64,000 bases of DNA from Gamsiella multidivaricata (taxonomy: Eukaryota > Mortierellomycota > Mortierellomycetes > Mortierellales > Mortierellaceae), in contig NW_026251721.1 of assembly GCF_025024155.1 (NCBI RefSeq), positions 248,001 to 312,000 of the forward strand. Direction: 5' to 3'. Every line of letters starts with the position of its first letter. The stretch's first letter is position 1. Shown here piece after piece: positions 11,687-20,714 of the stretch. The notes below the pieces were generated by a model, which did not search any database, was not told where the DNA came from, and saw only the letters and a list, made by a program, of their open reading frames with translations. Both the position numbers and the translations under genes were made by a program.

Positions 11687-12197
11687 GGGGCTCAAGTCTA
11701 GAGTTTTTTTTTTTTTTTTATTAACTAGGATCCTCAACGATATGGGATTTGTAGTCCACAGAGGCTGTACCTCATAACGTCTCCTACAAGCAGCATAGCT
11801 ACATCCGTCCCAGCCTACACCGACACAGATATCCTGGTTTCATAATCGCTGACCGCATGGGCAAGTACCGCACGTGTCTTGCTCGCTACGCGACCTGTTG
11901 CGCCATGGCAACTTTTAGTCTGATCCTTTCACTTTTAGGAACTTCAGTCCTCCCGTTCTCTCCATCACGTCCAACCTCAAACGACCCTGATATTGACTCA
12001 GCAACCGCTCGTCCGCCATCCTTGATAACCAATGCGTGTTCAATGCTAACTCCTGCCGCTTATATCGTCTAGAAGCAATCCCGCTGCTGCCTGTGCCGCC
12101 TGCTACTGGGGCTCAATTTTTTTTTTTTTTTTTTTTTTATTAACATAAATCCCCATGAGCACGCGACGCAGCCTGCTACTGGGGCTCAAGACTAGAG
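11687..12197 (-). mobile_element. 5'-truncated retroposon copy with nested insertion
   Basis: A T16 run at 11704-11719 is preceded by ggggctcaagtctagag (11687-11703). A copy differing at one position, ggggctcaagactagag, lies at 12181-12197. I read this as a target-site duplication around a minus-strand retroposon of about 480 bp. The first bases after the T run (ATTAACTAGGATCC) resemble the 3' ends of the adjacent insertions, supporting the same or a related family. A second insertion (12098-12189) sits at its far end. No intact reading frame was recognised. Confidence 0.5.
12098..12189 (-). mobile_element. tail-only LINE insertion with 19-bp target-site duplication
   Basis: Exact direct repeats gcctgctactggggctcaa at 12098-12116 and 12171-12189 enclose T22 plus a 32-bp payload starting attaacataaatccccatga. 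The same 20 bp follow the T run of the insertion at 12331-12409, so both are copies of the 3' end of one LINE family. With only 32 bp of element retained, this is extreme 5' truncation. Confidence 0.85.
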
Positions 12198-12419
12198 TCC
12201 AGACTCGATCCACAGTCGCCAAAAAACAAGCCACATTCCTCCGGGCCTGCGCAACAATTAAAAGCTGAAGACTACGTGTTACAAAAAGGGTATCTTCCCA
12301 TCCCCTTCATGGCTGTCGATTTTCTCCCCCTCTTGCAGGCAGTCTAAGCTTTTTTTTTTTTTTTTTTTTTATTAACATAAATCCCCATGATCTTGCAGGC
12401 AGTCTAAGCGATGTAGGGC
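12198..12419 (-). mobile_element. older, diverged LINE 3' fragment
   Basis: The sequence from about 12208 (cgatccacagtcgcc) to 12340 aligns by eye with 12552-12720 inside the younger LINE copy, including the C-terminal coding end (ttacaaaaagggtatctt versus ttacaagaagggtatctt). It has small indels that break the frame. It served as the target for the tail-only insertion at 12331-12409 and abuts the target site of the copy at 12420-13647. Confidence 0.6.
12331..12409 (-). mobile_element. tail-only LINE insertion with 19-bp target-site duplication
   Basis: Perfect direct repeats tcttgcaggcagtctaagc at 12331-12349 and 12391-12409 enclose T21 and just 20 bp (attaacataaatccccatga). The payload is identical to the first 20 bp of the insertion at 12098-12189. 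It lies within an older LINE fragment, showing retroposons inserting into retroposons. Confidence 0.87.
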
Positions 12420-13647
12420 CCTCAAGTGGCCCCAGATTTTTTTTTTTTTTTTTTTTTATAACAACTTGTCTCTCGAGTCAATTGACTCTGCGAATCTATC
12501 AGACTAACTAGCAAAGATCTACTATCGCTGTCCTCACCACCAAAGCGGAACCGATCCACAGTCGCCAAAAGACAGGTCACATTCCCCGGGCCTGCCCCTA
12601 GGGCCTGCGCAACAATTGCCACACCTCATCAGTGTGTTAAAAGCTGAAAACACCTTGTTACAAGAAGGGTATCTTCCCCATCCCCTCCATAGTTGTCAAC
12701 CGCCTCCTCCCTTGCAGGCAATCCAGCAGTGTCCGATCCGCTGCGTCTGGGTCAAGCACGGGGCCAGGGCAGCTCCCGTTTACATGGTCAGCGAGTAATG
12801 CACCACACGGACATTGGTCATCGTCGCTAATATATCCATACCCATCACTCCAGTCCCCTCTCGGTCCCTTGTATGGAGTTCGTTTCATCTTGGCTGTGAT
12901 CCCCCATTCTCGCTCTCGAGCAATGGTGGCCTTGCAGCGTGGTTTCCAGATCAGCTCCGTAGCTTTTTCCTCAATAAAGCCGACGAACTTGTGAATGACC
13001 TGGCGCGCAATCGACGATGGCGAGGTAAATAGACTGCCCCACTCCTTGATAAGGCTGACTGGTGTGATGCCACGGCATAAATCGCTGATGCTCCAGGTCA
13101 GATCCGGAGAGCGGTCATAATACTCGTCGCCTTTGAGCATTGATCGGGTCCCGGCGATACAGGATAGACCTCGGATGTGGGTCTCGTTGTTAGGACAAAC
13201 CCATCGAATGGGTTTCGGTGCAGCAGCGGCGGCTCCAGCGCGGATCCTATCACGCTCTTGCTGCTTCTTGCTGTTCTTGTTGTATGCGGTCGTTGCAGCT
13301 CGTCCCCACTTATCAATCTGCTGTAGCCCTTCGCGCCAGATCTCCTTGTGAACATCTCTAGTAGCACTGCACGTCCACAGGTGATGGTTGTCTTCGTCCT
13401 GAACATCGCAGACGCAGCAGACACGGTCAGGATATAGACTCGGGTGGCGAGCCTTCATGGTATTCAGGGTAGGCAGCATACCATGCAGCTTCTTAATATG
13501 ATGTGTCCTCTGGGACGTATCAGCAGCACTGCTGAAGAACGTGTGCACAGAGCGCTTGTCGTGGACATGGGCAAGGGTGGACCGCCACTCCACGTCGGCA
13601 AGATCTGGTATCGCTCTCTTGACACGACGTCCTCAAGTGGCCCCAGA
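12420..13647 (-). mobile_element. 5'-truncated non-LTR retrotransposon (LINE) with 17-bp target-site duplication
   Basis: Direct repeats cctcaagtggccccaga at 12420-12436 and 13631-13647 bound a 1194-bp insert. It starts (plus strand) with T21, the element's poly(A), followed by about 200 bp of 3' UTR-like sequence and then the end of an ORF on the minus strand. Its right edge is 106 bp upstream of the 5' end of the tRNA-Gln gene. The intact TSD and open frame suggest a recent insertion. The missing 5' part would hold the endonuclease and reverse transcriptase. Confidence 0.88.
12658..13629 (-). pseudogene. LINE ORF2-like polyprotein, C-terminal fragment
   Basis: The frame is open from the truncation point at about 13629 to the TAA at 12658-12660 (about 323 residues). 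It begins DLADVEWRSTLAH and carries a CCHC-like cluster near its start (CCVCDVQDEDNHHLWTC), of the kind found downstream of the reverse transcriptase in many fungal LINE ORF2 proteins. A second Cys-rich patch, CPCGALLADHVNGSCPG, lies near the C-terminus. No promoter, endonuclease or RT palm motif is present, so this is a non-autonomous remnant. Assignment to a LINE rests on the poly(A)/TSD structure plus the zinc-knuckle-like motif; the clade is not determined. Confidence 0.75.
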
Positions 13648-13736
13648 AAGCACCCAAAGGTTGCCTATCCTGTGCACGTGATCAGGCTAATGAGATATAT
13701 AAAGGATATTTTAGAGTTTCAGCGTGTCAAGCAAAT

Positions 13737-13808
13737 GGTTTCGTGTTGTAATTGGTTAGCAATCAAGACTCTGAATCTTGCAATCCGAGTTCGAGTCTCG
13801 GCGAGACC
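13737..13808 (+). tRNA. tRNA-Gln (anticodon CTG)
   Basis: A full cloverleaf folds by eye: acceptor GGTTTCG/CGAGACC (one T-G pair), D arm TTGT..GCAA, anticodon arm CAAGA/TCTTG with loop CTCTGAA (anticodon CTG at loop positions 3-5), and T arm CCGAG/CTCGG with loop TTCGAGT. It is 72 nt with no intron. The A box (TTGTAATTGGTTAG) and B box (AGTTCGAGTCTC) are intact. A TTTT run downstream (13813 onward) can serve as the Pol III terminator. A cluster of LINE insertions ends 106 bp upstream. Confidence 0.93.
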
Positions 13809-14028
13809 TTTCATTTTATCCTTTTCTTCCTCTTCAAAGAGGAGGAAGCTCTGTTTTCAATTGCTCGCTCACAAATTTGATTCCAGAGCATACAGGAGAG
13901 TAGGTACGAAACATGTTTTATCTATTTAATCAGAGAGAGCAGGATTTTTGGTTTGGAGGTCATAAACCACCAGGGTTTTGCCGCCAAATTTTATTAATAC
14001 ATATTTTTTTTTAGTTGAAGAGGGTCGT

Positions 14029-14826
14029 CTATTTAAGAGCAGCATAGACGGTTTTGTAGATGGCAGCACGAGCAGGGACGGTATCAGTACCACCGTTGAT
14101 GCAGCTGGTCTCCCAAGCAGTGAAGCTGCTCTGGGAAGCAGAGAGACGGGAGGCAGCCTTGGCACAGTTAGGGCCCGAGACAGTCCACCAGGCACCGGGC
14201 TCAAAGTCGGCATGGTGCTTGATCAGGACATCGGCAATGGTGTTCTCGTTGATGTTATTGGGGAATCCGGGGAAGAACTTTTGGACGGACTTGCTGGCGT
14301 TGATGAAGGTGCGCAATGAGACAGCGGGCATAATCGAGCGGGCTAATATAATATTACGAATCGGAGGTATATAAAAAAACCAATGAAAAAAAGGAGGGAA
14401 GTGTCAGAAAATGCAATTTGCTTTGATGAAGGAATGCTATGGTGTTTGTCTCGATGAAGGCGACTTACTTCCTTGGCTATGGGTGACGAGGTTATGGTTA
14501 TACTTGAGGTAACCGCCCTCGTAGGCCATGGTGGCAATGTAGGCGGCCTGCTGGCCCTTGGTCTTGAGGTTGTACTTCTTGATGGCGGCGTTGATGTAGG
14601 GGAGGGCATCCTTGCAAGTGATCTGATCGCCAACGGTCTTGGTGGGGCAATTGCCAGCAAATGCCTTGGTCAACTTTGCGAGGGTAACAGGACCAGTAGC
14701 CTGGGTCTTAGGAGGAGTAGCCTTGTGGGGCTTTGTGGGAGCTGCCGTGACGGACTCAGAGAAGAGGAGAGTAAAGATGAGGGCGATGACGACCACCAGG
14801 GCCGAGAAGGACGTTCGTCCGAGCAT
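14029..14826 (-). CDS. secreted protein with lysozyme/GH19-like catalytic-helix motif
   Basis: Two exons (14469-14826, 14029-14342) give 223 aa. An N-terminal signal peptide (hydrophobic core ALVVVIALIFTLLF, likely cut near VTAAP) is followed by a short Lys/Thr/Pro linker. The mature part has KGQQAAYIATMAYEGGYLKY, resembling the catalytic-helix pattern of GH19 chitinases and lysozyme-fold enzymes (xAAFLAQxxHESGGF), with Glu in the expected place. Four cysteines (NCPTK, ITCKD, GPNCAKA, ETSCIN) could form disulfides. A wall-polymer or peptidoglycan-cleaving secreted enzyme is inferred; substrate and family are not established. The CT-rich leader and TATA-like tatataca sequence upstream suit a strongly expressed gene. 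Confidence 0.55.
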
Positions 14827-16224
14827 TTTATGTGGAGAACTGGGTGGGTGGGTGGTAGGGAAGGGAAGAAGGAAGACGATGTGGAAAAAAGAGGAGAAGG
14901 TTCGCTGGTTTATATACAACAATTGGTTGGGGTGTGGGGGATAGGATTACCACAGGTGTTTGATTGTGAACAACAATGATGAGGCGTGCTCTTTCTCCTA
15001 TGTAGTTTTATCTTGATGAGCCCTCGAGAATCAAAATCAAAACGGGCTATGAAATATAGCCGATGCTAATTGAAAGACTGAAAGACAACCATTGGACAAT
15101 CAAGCAAATCAAATCGGGCGATTTCAATCAAAAACTCACTTACATACTGGACCACTTCGTGATCCCTCCTTGCATCGTCCCTTCTTGTGCGTCAGAACAA
15201 GGGGCGATCCTACACACGTAAAATCTTTTCCACTCTACCATGTAATATGTGTTCAAATATTTAAAATGTGGCACGGCAGGAAACCCGCGTGGCCCTGATC
15301 CACCTACATTCGAAGTTGAATGAGTGACCTTTGATTTTAATTCTTGTCTGAAGAGCCATTCTACGAACCCACCCATATAGTATCCTTATCAACCCTAGTC
15401 AAGAAGGGTGGAGCAAGGCGAGGGATGCCAGAGAAAGAGAGAGAAAAAATGGACGGGTATCCTCGCTCTATTTTATCTATTCTACTCTATGCGGCACAAA
15501 TTTACTGCAGGCCACGTTGATCATCCTTTACCGGCAGACCCATATGAGGTGTTATTATGCTAATATGTTGTTGCGAGCAAGAAAGACCTTCGAATCTGAC
15601 AGACGCGTCCTGTCGCTGCATTTAGAAAAATAGAGGTCATACGATTTCAGGAGCCGGGTGCTTTTGAGTTTGAACACTATCCCTGTTTAGAGGAACAAGA
15701 TCTGACTGGATCCTACGGACGCGTAGAGGAATGAAGCCTGGGAGCTTAAACCATACATTCAGATGGACCATATATCTTTTGATATCTCATATGCCCATGG
15801 ACAAGTAGTTCATAGACAGCGTGATATATTACTATGTTCTGTATACGATCAGTGTCGGCGCGTGGATTAGGGGAGGGAGGGAACCTTGCTCCCTTGTAAA
15901 AAAAAAAGGACTTGTGTGCAGGACAGGCGACCGACCAATGGTTCAACAGAAAGAAGAAAAGGGTTCCTCATCGGTCATCTGGCGAACCCTATGCAACGGA
16001 CCCTTTAGATGTTTACTGTTGTTGGATTCTTATTCGCTGCTGCCGGTGGTCTTCTGTTTTTTCCTACGTTTCCATTCGCTGCAACCGGAGGGGAGGGTAT
16101 GTAGATGGTCCATACATGATCTTGCGAAAGAGATGTAGAGTGCATCAAAAGATTTTGGTGCATGGAGAAAGGGACCATGCCGAGAGAGGGGGAGAGAGAG
16201 AAGACACATCTACCACACGATCAA

Positions 16225-16310
16225 GAAAACGGGGGACAGGGGGCAGGGGACGGGGGACAAGGAACAGGGAATAGGGAACAGGGAACAGGGAACAGGAACA
16301 GGAACGGAGA
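16225..16310. repeat. G-rich minisatellite (GGGACAGG / GGGAACA units)
   Basis: About 85 bp of tandem, slightly varying 7-8 bp units (gggggacaggggg..., then repeated gggaacaggg) lie on the plus strand. The repeated runs of three to five G could form G-quadruplexes. It lies in the long leader/promoter region of the TLDc gene. Confidence 0.75.
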
Positions 16311-16867
16311 CAAGGATGGCGACGAATGGTGCATATGTTTATTGATTGTTGTTTGTCCTACGATGCATGCCCACTGTTGTCGTTTCTTTGTTTGCTTGTT
16401 TATCCATGCTTCGGATGTTGTTGGTCTGCTGTCTATGAAGATGAAAGCGCCTTAATGTTTTAATACAAAAGATCCTAATTCCCGTTACACACTTCGCTTT
16501 CATTTCCGTGTAGTGTCTGGAGAGGCATCCGAAGCACCTGGAGCAGACCATCAGGCGGCTTTCTTGACCTTCCTCTCTTTCCTTGCAATCTTTGTAATTC
16601 GATCAGTCCGTCGTCACTTTGTTTTCTCTCTCGTTTCCATTCCTTATTCCTTTTCATCACACACAGCTGCGCGAGGGAGAAGTGTAGTCTTGTAGTCGTT
16701 GAAGTTCATTGGCGCGGTTCTGCTCCATCCCCATTACTGCGTGTGGTCAATTGGAGGAGGCTCGATACCTGTCCATCCACCCACCCATATTCCTCTTTCT
16801 CTCTTTTTGCTTTTGCCCTTCGTCACCACGCAAGGTTGTCTTCATCATCCCCATACCGCTCTAATTA

Positions 16868-16940
16868 GCTCTCTCTCTCTCTCTCTTTCTCTTTATCTCT
16901 CTCTCTCGCACTCTCTCGCACTCTCTCGCACTCTCAGCAC
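16868..16940. repeat. CT-rich simple repeat upstream of TLDc gene
   Basis: Runs of (CT)n followed by repeated ctctctcgca units form a pyrimidine-rich tract about 165-235 bp before the TLDc start codon. Similar tracts precede other genes in this window. Confidence 0.7.
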
Positions 16941-17103
16941 TCCTCCTTCTGACCACCGCTACTTCCTTTCCTGTCCCTATCATTATTCCTGAAAAGCAAC
17001 TATTCACCCCTTCGTCTTCCTCTCCAACCTTCAGCTTCAGCATCAACGTCAAGTATCACTTGAGGATACACACACGCACTCTCTCTATACCAACAGCAAG
17101 AAC

Positions 17104-20100
17104 ATGTTGCTACATCCGTCGCAACGGCCGGAAGAACACCACTACAGCTACAGTTACAACTACAATCAAAACCACCAATTGTTCAACAAAATGTATCGTC
17201 AATCTCAACAACAACGGCAGCAGCAGCAACTGCATCCTGGTTCGTCTCGGGTCGGCATGTCCCTCACAAGACCACATAGTCTCCCTGCAATTCTGTCCCT
17301 GTCAACCTCGGACAACAGCAGCTTCGCAGATGCTGCGCCGTTAGCAATTTCCCGCGCACGCACAACCACCACCATCTCCACTGCAGAGGACCACGCGTCA
17401 ACAATTACCCTCGTCAACATGAGCAGGGGCATGGGTATGGACATGAAAACGAGGTGGAACGGCAGTGACATAAAAGGAAGGAATGCTGCCTGCGAGAATG
17501 GGAGCCATCCTCCTCCTCTCTGTCGGCCCACTGTCAAGGAACAGGACCGTGGAAACAGACCCTACACGGCAGCGGTCGCATCCACATCCACGGGGGTGAT
17601 CGAGATGTCAAGTACAGGTGACGAGGACCAGACGCAACCGAGTCCAAAGTCGATAGAATCGACGGATTTGCCTTGTCCTATACTCTCGACCTTGCCTGAA
17701 CTCTCGTCCTCGGTCTCTTCGTCTGAATCGTCCGAATCGTCCTCTGACTCTGCTCCCCCTGGCCCCTCTCCTTCTCCCTCTTCAGCTTCCTCCTCCTCCC
17801 CCCCGGATCCATATCGTCATCATCAAGACGTCTCTTCTCCTTCTTCTTCTCCTTCTTCTTCTCTTCCTTCCAAACAGAAGGACTGCCCCTCTTGCCAACT
17901 GTCCAGGCGCTCCTTCTCTTCTTCAACCACAAACGCAACTGCCCCTTTCCCTTCACCGGCGTCATTGTCGCTGTCGCACAGGCCCCACTCACGCCACGCC
18001 AGCTGTCCGTCGTGTCTTTGTCAGCAGCAACAGCAGCAACAGCAGCAGAGGAATACTGCAGTAGCAGTACCTACTCCCACTCCCAGCATAAGAACAGCCG
18101 TTGCCAGGCAAAGACCCTCCCTCCCCCTCCCTTCGTCCTCGTCTTCGTTGTCTCCCATCGTCATCCATCGCTCAAAGTCCATCTCCGTCCTTCCCTCATC
18201 TCTCTCCTCCTCCGCCCTTAACATCTCTCCGGTCGAGTGCCACTCCCTCTCACCTTCCACCGCCGGACCTGCTGACGCCCTCTACTTTTCGGCCACGTCG
18301 CCTCGGTCCTCCTCTTCCTTCAAAAGGCGCTCCTCCGCCTTCTTTGCTTCCCTCTCTCCATCCTCCTCCCTCTCCTCCCTCCTCTCGACCTCCCCTCTCC
18401 TCCCCTCCAGCGACGCGCAGCCTCAGCCTCAGCCTCAGCCTCAGTCCTATCAAGCGCCAGACTACCTGACTGCCTTTTTCTCCGAGACCACCACCCGTCC
18501 CACGGTCCCCGCTGCACGTCTGCGATCGACCACTAGGTCAAGGCATTCGCACTCGCACTCCTCATTCACTTCTACTGCAAGACAAGACAGACCTCATTCG
18601 CCACCGCAAACCATCGCCCCCCTGTCCACTGCTCCCAACTCGATACCTGCCTCATCTTCGGCGTCACTTTCCCCCAGTGACAAGCAGCTCTTCAACGATA
18701 CTGTCAGCCCCAGTGCTCGTCATAGCCTGCTAAAATCTACTTTTGGCACTCACCACCAACGCCAACAGCACTCTCGACATATCTCTCTGGATCCCAAGAC
18801 CCAACAGGCTTCTGGTTCCGCCGGCACTCGATACCACTCCCGCTACAACACCGCGCCCTCGATCTACCAGCCCACCATGATCCCTCGAAAAGCCAAGCAG
18901 GCAGTCCTCTCCCTTGTGACCACAGAGCAGTCCAAGTACGGACCCACGCGATCGACACAGTCAACCGTCAGTGGAGGAGACTGGGGTGAGTCCTCGTTGA
19001 CTCCAAGCGAGAGTGACCATCAGCAAACTCAAGGGACTGAGCCCAACTCGGCGGCCTCTGGTCAAGACCCTTGGATGGCGGTGACAGGATCTGGATCAAG
19101 CTATCTGTGCGGGAGCCACAGCCATGGTAATCTCCATCAGCCAGGGATAGCCTCGTCGGAAATGTCCAGCAGTGCTTCCACACCGATGTCAGGACGAGTA
19201 GAGCAGATCAGCAAGCTGCCACCGCTTCAGCTCTTGGATCGGTATGAAGACACAGACCCGGTGCTCGATCTCGAGGCCGCTCATTTGGTAGGGCATAGTC
19301 TCTCCTTTTTATTCTGTTCTTGTGCCATGTCAAAAAGGAGGATGGACAGCGTGGATCAAACTATATCTGACAAACTGTGGGGACGGAAATTACTCTAATT
19401 GAAATAGATCCGCCTGGAGCTGCCAAGGAAGCTAAGGAATGCTACAAAGTGGAATCTTGTGTACTCGTCCGACCAGCATGGGATTAGCATGACGACGCTC
19501 TATCACCGCTGCAAAGGCAAGGGTCCCATGATCCTCGCCATCAAGGATACCATGGACTGCGTAAGTAATCTTTTTGAAGTCTCTTTTTCATTTTTCATTT
19601 TTCTCTTGACGGCTATTAGGCATGTTTCTGAAATCTGAAACCCATGCCTCGTTTCTTCTAGGTGTTCGGCGCGTTTGTCAATCAAGAGTTGGCCCCTCAT
19701 CTATCGTACTATGGAACAGGGGAATGGTACGTTAGATTGAACAAGGGCGTCGTATCGATCCACTTGCGACGAAAAAAGCAGCACCTTGCTGACAGCCGCT
19801 TTTTTATTTTATTTTTGATAGTTTCCTCTGGAATGTTACGACCATGGTGGCGAGTCCGCAGCCACCCCCTTCGCCTTCCTTAGGGCCATCACCCCTACCA
19901 TCGCCCTCTCCTCTTCGACTCTCGAGCAATGCAGCATCTCCCTATACCGGCCTGTCGCTTTCATCCTCACCCATGACATCCAGCTCATCTGCTAGTCGAG
20001 GCAACAACAGCGCCAGCGCCGGGGACAATAACCGCCGCCATGATTTGTTCGTGGCCATGAACGATCCTCTAACTACTGGAGGACGCTCGCCCTCGCCATC

Positions 20101-20566
20101 GCCATTACTCCACCACCACCAACAACAGCAGCAGACATCCATTTCGCAGTCTAGCTCGCCAACACTGCGACCGACGACTCCCTCTTCAGGACAGCATGGA
20201 AGTAACACTGGAAAGAGGAAAAAGAAGCAAAAGGCGGTACAGTTCTGGAAATGGACGGGAAAGAACGATTACATGATTTTGTCCGAGCCCGGGTTCATTG
20301 GTTTTGGTGGCGGTGACGGCAAGTTTGGGCTTTGGATCCACTCGGATCTAGAAATTGGACATTCATCGCGATGTGCGACCTTTGATAACGAGCCACTCGC
20401 AACTGCGTGCCTTCGTCCAATTCGACCGGTCGCATCTAGTGAACAGGAGCAGCAGCAGAAGCAGATGAACGATGCACCGGGCAGTCGCAGTCGGAGCAGC
20501 AGTCCAAAAAACGATGAGGAAGAGTTTTATTGTCAGACAGTCGAAATTTGGTCCATGGCCCTCTAA
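17104..20566 (+). CDS. TLDc-domain protein (OXR1-like) with long disordered N-terminus
   Basis: Four exons (17104-19287, 19408-19560, 19662-19726, 19822-20566) give 1048 aa. The first 720 residues are Ser/Pro/Thr/Gln-rich and disordered, with a poly-Gln run and a QPQPQ block. A TLDc domain follows: IRLELPRKLRNATKWNLVYS, GISMTTLYHRCKGKGPMILA, VFGAFVNQELAPH, YYGTGECFLWNV, KWTGKNDYMILSEP, FIGFGGGDGKFGLWIHSDLE and FYCQTVEIWSM. TLDc proteins (Oxr1 family) protect against oxidative stress and, in yeast, Oxr1 regulates V-ATPase assembly. Unusually, the domain is interrupted by a Ser/Pro/Gln-rich insert of about 130 aa after WNVTT and a shorter one before FYCQTVE. Family assignment is firm; the physiological role is inferred. 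Confidence 0.88.
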
Positions 20567-20714
20567 CACACAAGGGCAGGGCACTTTCACTTGCTAGCAG
20601 CCGTTCTTTCATTCATGTAATAGTAACACATAATATATTTTCAACAATAACAGCAGCGACGAATCCAATTCACTTAAATCTACGTTGTCAAAAAGCTGCT
20701 GCTGGAATTTTTTT

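Larger units (their letters stand above)
14827..17103. other. 2.3-kb intergenic region, divergent promoters
   Basis: No gene is supported between the divergent secreted protein and the TLDc gene. The stretch holds short non-coding-looking ORFs, a G-rich minisatellite (16225-16310) and a CT-rich block (16868-16940) immediately before the TLDc coding start. It probably carries the leaders and promoters of both genes. Confidence 0.4.

Noticed and set aside
13444..13929. 161-codon plus-strand frame crossing the LINE end and the tRNA
   Set aside because: It runs antisense through the LINE fragment, across its target duplication and through the tRNA-Gln gene, so it cannot be a real protein.
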